From: Lacticaseibacillus paracasei subsp. paracasei | Lineage (GTDB): Bacteria; Bacillota; Bacilli; Lactobacillales; Lactobacillaceae | Reading direction: 5' to 3' | Length of the DNA: 64,000 nucleotides | Assembly: GCF_000829035.1 (NCBI RefSeq) | Contig: NZ_AP012541.1 | Location: 620,001-684,000 of the forward strand | Shown here: positions 40,420 to 47,321 of the stretch, piece by piece | Layout of the letters: the number at the start of each line of letters is the position of its first letter | How positions within the stretch are numbered: position 1 is the stretch's first letter | Made by a program: the position numbers and the translations under genes | The notes under the pieces: generated by a model | What the model was told of the DNA's origin: nothing | What the model saw: the letters and a program-made list of their open reading frames with translations, nothing else | Databases searched by the model: none

Positions 40420-40461
40420 ATGAAAAAAAGTTGGGTTGGGGTAGTAGTAAGAAGGGGGTAA
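40420..40461 (+). CDS. Possible 13-residue peptide ORF
   Basis: A strong ribosome binding site (TTGGAGGAG) lies six to seven bases before an ATG that encodes MKKSWVGVVVRRG and then TAA. Two hairpins precede it: the GC-rich one at 40329-40366 and a CACCA/GGTGGTG one around 40371-40390. No attenuator-like ladder follows. It could be a leader or signalling peptide of the following beta-glucosidase gene, or chance. The remaining bases to 40700 contain nothing that I recognise. Confidence 0.35.
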   Translation: MKKSWVGVVVRRG

Positions 40462-40707
40462 ACTTCCTTGCTACATAGAAAAGAATAATCTGTAATTGTG
40501 AATTTTTTATGACGTTCTGGAAGAAAAATTTTGAATGTGGTTTTTTAATGTTCTTTGCTACTTTTTGATATTGTGAGCAAATGTTATTGAATTTTAAATG
40601 GTCAAAATGTCAATTAGTTGAAAATATGTTTATATAAATTGACAAAAGCTGTTGTGATTGAAGCCTTGATTTCTCGGGCGAAACTTAAATGAATGAATTG
40701 CGACCGT

Positions 40708-40741
40708 TTTAAGCGTTAATATCGTTATCTTAAGGTATAAT
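40708..40741 (+). promoter_or_regulatory. Promoter with cre-like site of the family 3 glucosidase gene
   Basis: A consensus TATAAT (40736-40741) lies about 50 bases before the start; the -35 is weak. TTTAAGCGTTAATA (40708-40721) matches cre at 12 of 14 positions and covers the -35 region. Confidence 0.6.
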
Positions 40742-40792
40742 AAGTGTTCCAAAAAACATGGCAAAAATTTTGCCGGAAAAGAGGTAATTTTG

Positions 40793-43180
40793 ATGGGGGT
40801 GGTAGTATCTAACTTTCATCTGGCGAAGATCACAGCTGAAGAAAAAGTGAAACTAACTTCTGGAAAAGATTTCTGGACCTCTGAGCATCTTGCCGATAAA
40901 GGTATACCAAGTTTTCGGATGAGTGATGGTCCCCATGGGCTGCGGTATCAGGCACTGGCAGCGGATCATCTCGGAATCAATGATAGTGTTCCTAGTACCA
41001 GTTTTCCAACAGCTAGTGCTAGCGCAGCTGCGTGGGATCCTGATCTCATTCAAGCAATGGGTAAGGCGATTGGATTAGAAGCGCAAAGTTTAGGCGTCGA
41101 TATGGTACTTGGTCCCGGCGTTAATATGAAACGCAATCCACTTTGCGGTCGGAACTTTGAGTATTTTAGTGAAGATCCATTCTTGGCCGGAAAACTTGGC
41201 GCTGCGTGGATTAATGGTATCCAGTCGCAAGGAATTGCTGCATGTCTCAAACATTTTGCAGCGAATAATCAGGAAAATGACCGGCTTTCATCTGATTCGC
41301 TGGTGGATCCGACCGCCTTGCATGAAATCTATCTTGAGGCTTTTCGTATTGCTGTCACAGAAAGCCACCCAGAAGCGGTCATGTGTTCCTACAACAAAAT
41401 TAATGGCACCTATGCAAGTGATAATCTGTATTTGATGACCCAAGTGTTGCGGCAACAATTTGGGTTTGGCGGGGCAGTGATCACGGATTGGGGAGCGTTG
41501 AATGATAAGGTTGCGGCGCTTAATGCCGGTACGGATTTAGAAATGCCAGGCGACGATCATTTATTTGATGGTGAGGCGCTGCAGGCTTATCAACAAGGCA
41601 CACTGAAATTGGCCAGCTTAGATCGAGCGGTGACTAAGATTGCCGAAATTGCCCGCAAACAACGGCCCAAATTTCAGGGATCGCGAGAGCAATTACTGCA
41701 AGCAAATGGACAATTGGCGCAAAAAATTGCGGAAAGTGCGATTGTTCTGCTGAAAAATGAGGCCGCCTTGTTACCATTACAGGCTACTGATACAGTCGCG
41801 GTCATTGGTGAGCTGGCTAAAGCTACACGCTTCCAAGGGGCAGGGTCTTCGCATATTAATGCTTCCGAGATCGTTTCAGTTTTGGATGGCCTTAAGCAAA
41901 AAAAGGTGTCATTTGATTATGCGGCTGGCTATCGACTTGACGATCAGGATGATTCGCAGGCGACTGCCGAGGCATTAGCCTTGGCACGCAACCATGACAA
42001 AGTCGTTTTTGTTGCTGGGCTACCCGACAATTATGAGTCGGAGGGCTTTGATCGCCAAAATATGGCTTTACCAAAAGTTCAAAACGATTTATTGCAGGCA
42101 GTGACCGCAGTTAATCCAAACGTGATTGTCCTGTTAGTTGCCGGTGCACCGGTTGAGCTTCCGTGGGTGGATCAAGTCAAAGCTGTCGTTAACCTGTCAC
42201 TTGGCGGTGAACGTATCGGGGCCGCAGCTGCCAACGTTTTGACAGGTGCTGTCAATCCAAGCGGCAAGCTAGCTGAAAGTTATCCGCTAAAATACCAAGA
42301 CGTGCCCTCAGAGGATGTCTATGATAAAAACCCTCGGTCGGTGCCGTATGTTGAAAGCACATATGTTGGCTACCGTTATTACGACAAAGCAAAAGTGCCA
42401 GTCGCCTTTCCATTTGGTTTTGGTTTGAGCTACACATCGTTTGCCTTGAAAAACATTCAGCTCTCAAGTGATCACGTAACCGATGATCAGCCACTGACCA
42501 TTAGCCTGCAAGTGACCAACACTGGAAAGGTTGATGGTGCGGAAGTGGTCCAGGTCTATGTTCAAGAACAACAACCACGACCATTACGACCGGAAAAATC
42601 ATTAAAGGCATTCAAAAAGGTTTTTGTCAAAGCTGGACAAACCGTTAATGTTGCTCTCGAGCTGAAGGCACAAGCCTTTAAGGAGTGGCGTGAACAGACA
42701 CAAACATGGGTCTTGCCTGAAGCTCAAAAGGCGATTGCTGTTGGTACCAGTGTCACTAATATTGATGCTGTCTTACCAGTTAGCTTCACAGGGGAAACTT
42801 TTAATAACTTTGCAACGATTCCAAATTGGTATACAACGCTTTCCGGGAAACCTAGTGTTCAAGATTTTGAACAGTTGACAGACCAGAAAGTACCGGCACC
42901 ACATGAATTTGTACCAGGCGAATTCACTCGACTCAATACACCGCGAGAAATGAAGAAACACTCATTGTTGCTGCGGATAGTGGCGTGGATCACGGTCAAA
43001 ATTCGAACTAAAGATTATATCGACAAGCAAGGACCCGAGGCGAAGTTCCAGCAGGCAATCGTATTGGACACGCCACTCATTCGCTTGGCGCAACAGGCCA
43101 GCGGTGCATTAAAGTTAAGCATGGTTGATCGACTCGTAGCTGCGGCCAATCATCAGTATGTGAAAATGATTTTTAGATAA
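40793..43180 (+). CDS. Glycoside hydrolase family 3 (beta-glucosidase-like)
   Basis: A 795-residue cytoplasmic glycosidase, without signal peptide. The N-terminal TIM-barrel domain carries FRMSDGPHGLRYQ, KHFAANNQENDR, and the nucleophile Asp232 in VITDWGA. The C-terminal alpha/beta sandwich (about 320-500) contains GAGSSHINAS and ALPKVQNDLLQAV; a fibronectin III-like domain (about 560-640) follows, beginning around YVGYRYYDK. Likely substrates are beta-glucosides or related plant disaccharides. AAGAGGTAA precedes ATG 40793. It is monocistronic with a cre-like promoter. Confidence 0.9.
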   Translation: MGVVVSNFHLAKITAEEKVKLTSGKDFWTSEHLADKGIPSFRMSDGPHGLRYQALAADHLGINDSVPSTSFPTASASAAAWDPDLIQAMGKAIGLEAQSLGVDMVLGPGVNMKRNPLCGRNFEYFSEDPFLAGKLGAAWINGIQSQGIAACLKHFAANNQENDRLSSDSLVDPTALHEIYLEAFRIAVTESHPEAVMCSYNKINGTYASDNLYLMTQVLRQQFGFGGAVITDWGALNDKVAALNAGTDLEMPGDDHLFDGEALQAYQQGTLKLASLDRAVTKIAEIARKQRPKFQGSREQLLQANGQLAQKIAESAIVLLKNEAALLPLQATDTVAVIGELAKATRFQGAGSSHINASEIVSVLDGLKQKKVSFDYAAGYRLDDQDDSQATAEALALARNHDKVVFVAGLPDNYESEGFDRQNMALPKVQNDLLQAVTAVNPNVIVLLVAGAPVELPWVDQVKAVVNLSLGGERIGAAAANVLTGAVNPSGKLAESYPLKYQDVPSEDVYDKNPRSVPYVESTYVGYRYYDKAKVPVAFPFGFGLSYTSFALKNIQLSSDHVTDDQPLTISLQVTNTGKVDGAEVVQVYVQEQQPRPLRPEKSLKAFKKVFVKAGQTVNVALELKAQAFKEWREQTQTWVLPEAQKAIAVGTSVTNIDAVLPVSFTGETFNNFATIPNWYTTLSGKPSVQDFEQLTDQKVPAPHEFVPGEFTRLNTPREMKKHSLLLRIVAWITVKIRTKDYIDKQGPEAKFQQAIVLDTPLIRLAQQASGALKLSMVDRLVAAANHQYVKMIFR

Positions 43181-43212
43181 CAGATGTATTGTAAAATCAT
43201 TAAAAATTTTTC

Positions 43213-43242
43213 TTGACGAATGACGATTGGATTCGGTATGCT
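43213..43242 (+). promoter_or_regulatory. Promoter of the Phe-rich leader
   Basis: TTGACG (43213-43218) and TATGCT (43237-43242), spacer 18, place a transcription start near 43249, about 70 bases before the leader ORF. A small GCAGA/TCTGC hairpin lies in between (43272-43288). Confidence 0.65.
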
Positions 43243-43321
43243 GATTCTCGTACCAAACAGATAGCGTGTCAGCAGACGTGATTTCTGCGACTGCGAACGC
43301 GTGTTTAAAGGAGTGTTGACC

Positions 43322-43378
43322 ATGAACTTAGTACGGCAAACACAACTTAATAACTTTTTCGGCGGCTTTTTCGGATAG
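43322..43378 (+). CDS. Phe-rich leader peptide (18 residues)
   Basis: A short ORF encoding MNLVRQTQLNNFFGGFFG followed by TAG. AAAGGAG (43307-43313) sits exactly eight bases before the ATG, an ideal ribosome binding site. Four of the last seven residues are Phe, in two adjacent pairs. The stop codon touches the first of seven pairing RNA segments. It shares V-[RK]-x-TQLN with the second leader at 44769, and the same bases AAGGAGTGTTGAYC precede both starts. The arrangement is that of an attenuation leader peptide sensing charged tRNA-Phe. Confidence 0.8.
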   Translation: MNLVRQTQLNNFFGGFFG

Positions 43379-43546
43379 CGGTTTGCAGTGAGATGCAAAC
43401 CGCGCAAGCAGTGGTTTGCATCCATAAGGCCGTCACATTAAATGTGCACACAACGCCGCATGGATGAACAATTATCCATGCGGCTTTTCTATACCGAAAA
43501 ATCTCGGGGCCAGTCGCATGGTGAAAACCAGCGGCTGGTCTTTTTT
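43378..43546 (+). promoter_or_regulatory. Seven-segment attenuator with two tandem terminators (Phe leader)
   Basis: Segments: 1 = 43378-43387, 2 = 43392-43403, 3 = 43411-43430, 4 = 43455-43466, 5 = 43474-43484, 6 = 43508-43522, 7 = 43527-43540. Possible pairs: 1:2 (10 bp), 2:3 (12 bp, one G-U), 3:4 (7+3 bp), 4:5 (11 bp, then TTTT: terminator 1), 5:6 (9 bp), 6:7 (about 14 bp with a GAAA loop, then TTTTTT: terminator 2). The registers 1:2/3:4/5:6 and 2:3/4:5/6:7 exclude each other. A ribosome stopping at the TAG would cover segment 1. Confidence 0.78.
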
Positions 43547-43604
43547 GCATCATACGACTATGTTGACCGTTCCGGATGGCTGAATTGTCACTCGTCACTT
43601 ATCG

Positions 43605-43650
43605 ATAACGCGCTCGCCAGCGCAGCAACCGCGCTGGCTCGCGCTCACAG
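43605..43650 (+). repeat. Short palindromic repeat before the first binding-protein gene
   Basis: ATAACGCGCTCGCCAGCG and CGCTGGCTCGCGCTCAC form the arms of the short repeat form, ending directly at the AGGAGG of the binding-protein gene. Confidence 0.75.
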
Positions 43651-43661
43651 GAGGAATTTTT

Positions 43662-44618
43662 ATGAAAAAGCATCGACTACTTGTTATTGCCACTGCAGCA
43701 CTGGTTGGCTTAACGTTGATCGGCTGCGGCAAGAAAAGTAACGCCGCCAGTTCCAAAACCGTTAAGATCGGTATTTTGCAGTTGATTGATCAAAGTGCCT
43801 TGACTGAGGCTAGGAAAGGCTTTGTGGCCGAGTTGGCCAAAGCCGGGTACAGTGGTGATCGCGTCAAAATTGATTACGTCAATGCCCAAGGCGACCAAGC
43901 TAATCTGAAAACGATGAGTGATCGTTTGGCAAGTGATAAGAATGATGTGAATCTTGCGATTGCGACCCCTGCAGCACAAGCACTCCAACAAGCTGACAAA
44001 AAGACACCGATGTTATTCACCGCCATCACGGATCCTAAGTCAGCCGGATTGGTCACCAATCCCGCAAAACCAGATAAAAATGCAACCGGCGTGACAGATT
44101 TAGTTGCGGTAGCCAAACAAATTGACCTGCTTCATCAAACTTTCCCAGAAGCAAAAACTGTCGGCCTCATGTATAACGCTGGCGAACCAAATTCGGTTTA
44201 TCAGATCAAACAAGCCAAAGCTCGGCTGAAACAACTCGGTTTGCGTTACCAAGTTCGTACAGCGGCGACAACTAACGATGTGCAACAGGCCGCCGAGAGT
44301 TTAGCCAAAAGCGTCAATGCCCTTTATTTACCGGCCGATAACGTTATGGCTGCCGCTATGCCGACCATTGGCAAAGTTGCCAAGGCTCAGCAAATACCAG
44401 TCGTCCCAGCCGCTTCGACCATGGTTCAAGACGGCGGCACGATCACCAAAGGCATCAACTACCGCGACCTTGGTAAGCAGACGGCCAAAATGGCTATTAA
44501 ACTGCTTAAAGGTAAAACAGTTAAAACATTACCTGTTGAGAAACCGGCAAAAGTCGAAACGGTTCGCAATGAAGCCATGTTAAAAGCCGTCAAACAAACG
44601 GTTAAATTACCAGAATAA
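43662..44618 (+). CDS. ABC transporter substrate-binding lipoprotein (TrpX-like), first copy
   Basis: Extracellular lipoprotein of 318 residues. Signal peptide MKKHRLLVIATAALVGLTLI ends at a lipobox (LIGC), so Cys22 is lipidated. The mature part is a two-lobed periplasmic-binding fold of the TrpX / COG2984 type: KIGILQLIDQSALTEARKGF, IDYVNAQGD, TAITDPKSAGLV, GVTDLV. It is paralogous to the protein encoded at 45177. The Phe-rich attenuator upstream suggests phenylalanine as ligand; this is inference. AGGAGGAA precedes the ATG. It shares the permease and ATPase encoded downstream. Confidence 0.88.
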   Translation: MKKHRLLVIATAALVGLTLIGCGKKSNAASSKTVKIGILQLIDQSALTEARKGFVAELAKAGYSGDRVKIDYVNAQGDQANLKTMSDRLASDKNDVNLAIATPAAQALQQADKKTPMLFTAITDPKSAGLVTNPAKPDKNATGVTDLVAVAKQIDLLHQTFPEAKTVGLMYNAGEPNSVYQIKQAKARLKQLGLRYQVRTAATTNDVQQAAESLAKSVNALYLPADNVMAAAMPTIGKVAKAQQIPVVPAASTMVQDGGTITKGINYRDLGKQTAKMAIKLLKGKTVKTLPVEKPAKVETVRNEAMLKAVKQTVKLPE

Positions 44619-44693
44619 CTGCTATAGTAACGTTCTTTGACATTCTTCCCCATACAAAAACTGAAATAGCCGAATGTAAGTTTTTTGTTTGTG

Positions 44694-44722
44694 TTGACAA
44701 GATGAGAATATGAGTATACGCT
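44694..44722 (+). promoter_or_regulatory. Promoter of the Tyr-rich leader
   Basis: A consensus TTGACA (44694-44699) is followed by TATACGCT (44715-44722), giving a -10 at 15-17 bases spacing. A perfect CAGAGA/TCTCTG hairpin (44734-44750) lies between this and the leader ribosome binding site, as a counterpart of the hairpin in the Phe leader. Confidence 0.6.
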
Positions 44723-44768
44723 TTGAGACAAGTCAGAGAGAACATCTCTGCATGAAGGAGTGTTGATC

Positions 44769-44828
44769 ATGGATCGAGTCAAAACAACACAACTTAATCA
44801 TTCTTATTATTACGGCTATTTCGGATAA
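44769..44828 (+). CDS. Tyr-rich leader peptide (19 residues)
   Basis: A short ORF encoding MDRVKTTQLNHSYYYGYFG and TAA. AAGGAG (44755-44760) lies eight bases before the ATG, the same geometry as in the Phe leader. Four of the last seven residues are Tyr, with one Phe. The TQLN core and the position of the aromatic cluster relative to the stop codon match the first leader, but Phe codons have been replaced by Tyr codons. It is interpreted as an attenuation leader sensing charged tRNA-Tyr. Confidence 0.8.
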   Translation: MDRVKTTQLNHSYYYGYFG

Positions 44829-44829
44829 T

Positions 44830-45000
44830 GGTTTGTATCTCATGGATACAAGCCAATCAGGTTTGTATCCATGATGGCCGTAAGTGTTTAACTTGCAATT
44901 AACCGCCACATGGACGAATTCATCCATGTGGCCTTTTCTTTTTCCGGGAAAAAACAATGGCCAGCCACATGGACGAAAAATCCAGTGGCTGGCTATTTTT
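44830..45000 (+). promoter_or_regulatory. Seven-segment attenuator with two tandem terminators (Tyr leader)
   Basis: Segments: 1 = 44830-44839, 2 = 44841-44854, 3 = 44860-44878, 4 = 44905-44914, 5 = 44923-44932, 6 = 44960-44973, 7 = 44981-44993. Pairs: 1:2 (10 bp, one G-U), 2:3 (14 bp, one G-U), 3:4 (10 bp with a bulged A), 4:5 (10 bp perfect, then CTTTTC: terminator 1), 5:6 (10 bp perfect), 6:7 (13 bp with a bulged A, then TATTTTT: terminator 2). The topology is the same as in the Phe leader although most arm sequences differ. Confidence 0.78.
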
Positions 45001-45001
45001 G

Positions 45002-45121
45002 TAAGAGCGCGAGTCAGCTCGGGTAGAAACCGGAGTGTAAGCGGCCTTGGTCGTGATAGTCGTATTTTGACCACTGCGACCAAGGTCCTTACATGTAGGT
45101 TTCTGCGCCAGTGAGCGCGTT
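45002..45121 (+). repeat. Long palindromic repeat before the second binding-protein gene
   Basis: Arms AGAGCGCGAGTCAGC...GGTAGAAACCGG and GGTTTCTGCGCCAG...TGAGCGCGTTT enclose the core GGCCTTGGTCG / CGACCAAGGTCC. Confidence 0.85.
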
Positions 45122-45176
45122 TGCACAAAGTGTGAAGCACCATCACCTTAACCCGTACATCCCAGGAGGAAGAAAA

Positions 45177-46145
45177 ATGAAGATCAAACGAATGGCCGCT
45201 ATTGCGGCAGCAGCACTCACTATCATGGTTTTAGCCGGTTGTGGAAAATCAACCAGTGCAGCGGCTGACAAGAGTCAGGTTAAAATCGGCATTTTACAGT
45301 TGATTGACCAGCAAGCGTTGACCGCGGCCCGCAAAGGCTTCACTGAAGAACTGGCCAAAGCCGGTTACAAAGGCAAGAAGATCAAGTTGGACTACGTGAA
45401 TGCCCAAGGCGATCAATCTAATCTTCAGACGATGAGCCAGCGCTTGCAACGTGATAAAAACGATCTCAACTTGGCGATCGCTACACCGGCTGCCCAAGCC
45501 CTGCAGAAGGCAGACAGCAAGACCCCATTGTTGTTCACGGCGATCACGGATCCAAAAGCGGCTGGTCTTGTGACCACAACAGCCAAGCCGGACAAAAACG
45601 CTACAGGCGTTACGGACATGGTAGATGTCGCTGGTCAGATCAACTTTTTACACAAAGCCTTTCCTAAGGCCAAAAAAGTTGGCTTATTATTCAACGCCGC
45701 CGAAGAAAACTCTCAAGTTCAGATCAAGCTTGCGAAGGCAGCAATCAAGAAACTGGGGTTAACCGCCGTTGAAAAAACCGCCGCGACCACCAACGATGTT
45801 GAACAAAGTGCCACTGCACTGATGAAACAAAGTGATGTTGTGTACATTCCAACCGATAACACGATGGCGGCCTCAATGCCGACCATTGGCAAAATCAGCA
45901 CGAAAGAAAACATTCCGGTCGTCACTGCTGATGCGACGATGGTGAAATTAGCCGGGGTGGCGACAGTAGGGATTAATTACGAAGATCTAGGCCGGCAGAC
46001 TGGCAAACTGGCTGTTCAAATTTTGAAGGGGAAGAAAGTCAGCGATCTGCCTGTTGAAAAACCGGCTAAAACTCGATTGGTCACTGATCCGACCCGGATG
46101 AAACAATTTGGTTTGACAGAGGCTGCCTTGAAGCAAGCTGAATAA
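45177..46145 (+). CDS. ABC transporter substrate-binding lipoprotein (TrpX-like), second copy
   Basis: Lipoprotein of 322 residues. Signal peptide MKIKRMAAIAAAALTIMVLA with lipobox LAGC. The mature protein is a close paralogue of the one at 43662, sharing KIGILQLIDQ, LDYVNAQGDQ, FTAITDPKAAGLV and KNATGVTDMV. The ATG at 45177 follows AGGAGGAAG. It is controlled by its own promoter and Tyr-rich attenuator, so tyrosine is the predicted ligand (inference). Permease and ATPase genes follow, so this copy is probably co-transcribed with them. Confidence 0.88.
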   Translation: MKIKRMAAIAAAALTIMVLAGCGKSTSAAADKSQVKIGILQLIDQQALTAARKGFTEELAKAGYKGKKIKLDYVNAQGDQSNLQTMSQRLQRDKNDLNLAIATPAAQALQKADSKTPLLFTAITDPKAAGLVTTTAKPDKNATGVTDMVDVAGQINFLHKAFPKAKKVGLLFNAAEENSQVQIKLAKAAIKKLGLTAVEKTAATTNDVEQSATALMKQSDVVYIPTDNTMAASMPTIGKISTKENIPVVTADATMVKLAGVATVGINYEDLGRQTGKLAVQILKGKKVSDLPVEKPAKTRLVTDPTRMKQFGLTEAALKQAE

Positions 46146-46158
46146 TCGATTTCGTGTC

Positions 46159-46326
46159 ATAACGCGCTGGCAGTCGCAGCACCCGGGCTGACTCGCGCTT
46201 CTACCATAACGCGCTCACCAGCCCAGAAGCCTGCGTGTAAGGACCTCGGTCGCAATGGTCAAAGAGCGACCATCACGCCCAAGGCCGCTTACACTCCGCT
46301 TTCTACCCGGGCTGGCTCGCGCTCAC
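46159..46326 (+). repeat. Short and long palindromic repeats in tandem before the permease gene
   Basis: A short copy (46159-46200, ATAACGCGCTGGCAGTCG to CTGACTCGCGCTT) is followed by a long copy (46206-46326, CATAACGCGCTCACCAGCC to GGGCTGGCTCGCGCTCAC). The long copy has the inner core GACCTCGGTCGCAATGGTC / GCGACCATCACGCCCAAGG. The long copy ends nine bases before the AAAGGAG of the permease gene. Confidence 0.85.
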
Positions 46327-46347
46327 TTAACAAAGGAGCTTTTCATT

Positions 46348-47319
46348 ATGGACATCGTGACATCAAGTATTGCCCAAGGATTACTATGGTCGGTCATGGC
46401 GATTGGCGTGTACCTGACTTTTCGAATATTAGACATTGCTGACATGACGGCTGAAGGCAGTTTTCCCTTGGGCGCTGCGATTACTGCTCATGCAATTGTC
46501 ACGGGGGTGGGGCCGATTGCGGCGACGCTCATGGGTTTTGCCGGAGGCGCTGCAGCTGGTGCAGTTTCAGGCTTTTTAACCACCAAGTTGCATATTCCAG
46601 ACTTGCTCACTGGTATTTTGACCATGACCGGGTTGTATTCGGTGAACCTCTTCATCATGGGCAAGGCTAATATCAGTTTGATTGGGACTGTTAAGACGGT
46701 TTTCAATCTGGTTGACAGTGGTGATGCCACGACCACTGGCATCATCATCGGTGCCATTGTGGTCGCCATCGTGATTGGTATTCTGGTTTTCTTTTTCCAT
46801 ACCGAGATGGGCTTAGCTGCTGCGGCAGTCGGCAACAACCAGAACATGGCGGCGGCCAACGGGATCAACAATGATGCGATGAAAATTATCATCTACATGC
46901 TGAGCAATGGCCTTATTGCTTTATCAGGCAGTCTCATGGCGCAAACCAATGGCTATGCGGATTTGTCGATGGGGATTGGGACCATCGTCATTGCTTTGGC
47001 AGCCATCATTATTTCGGAAATCCTATTGCGCGGCGTGCCGTTATGGGCGCGGTTGTTGATGATCATTGTCGGCGCTGTGATCTACCGCCTGATTATTGCG
47101 GTTGTGCTGGATCTTGGTGTCGACCCGAACTACCTGCGTTTCTTCTACGCCTTGATGTTAACGATCTTCCTGTCATTGCCGTTACTGAAAAAGAAATTGC
47201 AACTCATGACAATTCGTCACGGTAATCGGCGTCAAGCTCGCATCGTTCAGGCACAGATGCAAGCAGCAAAAACCGATTCGATGAGCACACATGCTGGTGA
47301 TCAGCAAAAGGAGGTTTAG
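46348..47319 (+). CDS. ABC transporter permease (TrpY-like)
   Basis: Membrane permease of 323 residues with about eight to nine hydrophobic segments, of the LivH/branched-chain type that pairs with TrpX-like binding proteins. It starts MDIVTSSIAQGLLWSVMAIG and contains the conserved LRILDIADMTAEGSFPLG-like region (residues 25-45) and LLTGILTMTGLYSVN. ATG 46348 follows AAAGGAGC; the open frame upstream runs through the repeat. It is the single permease for two binding proteins, and its C-terminus is polar and cytoplasmic. Confidence 0.88.
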   Translation: MDIVTSSIAQGLLWSVMAIGVYLTFRILDIADMTAEGSFPLGAAITAHAIVTGVGPIAATLMGFAGGAAAGAVSGFLTTKLHIPDLLTGILTMTGLYSVNLFIMGKANISLIGTVKTVFNLVDSGDATTTGIIIGAIVVAIVIGILVFFFHTEMGLAAAAVGNNQNMAAANGINNDAMKIIIYMLSNGLIALSGSLMAQTNGYADLSMGIGTIVIALAAIIISEILLRGVPLWARLLMIIVGAVIYRLIIAVVLDLGVDPNYLRFFYALMLTIFLSLPLLKKKLQLMTIRHGNRRQARIVQAQMQAAKTDSMSTHAGDQQKEV

Positions 47320-47321
47320 CC

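Noticed and set aside
40150..40461. Plus-strand open frame of 103 codons.
   Set aside because: It runs through a palindromic repeat and a terminator hairpin. Only its last 13 codons have a plausible ribosome binding site.
43181..43661. Possible T-box riboswitch before the first binding-protein gene, because ACCGCG occurs near 43628.
   Set aside because: ACCGCG belongs to the palindromic repeat, which also occurs at 61194 and elsewhere. No specifier hairpin or complete T-box sequence is present, and the peptide-leader structure explains the region better.
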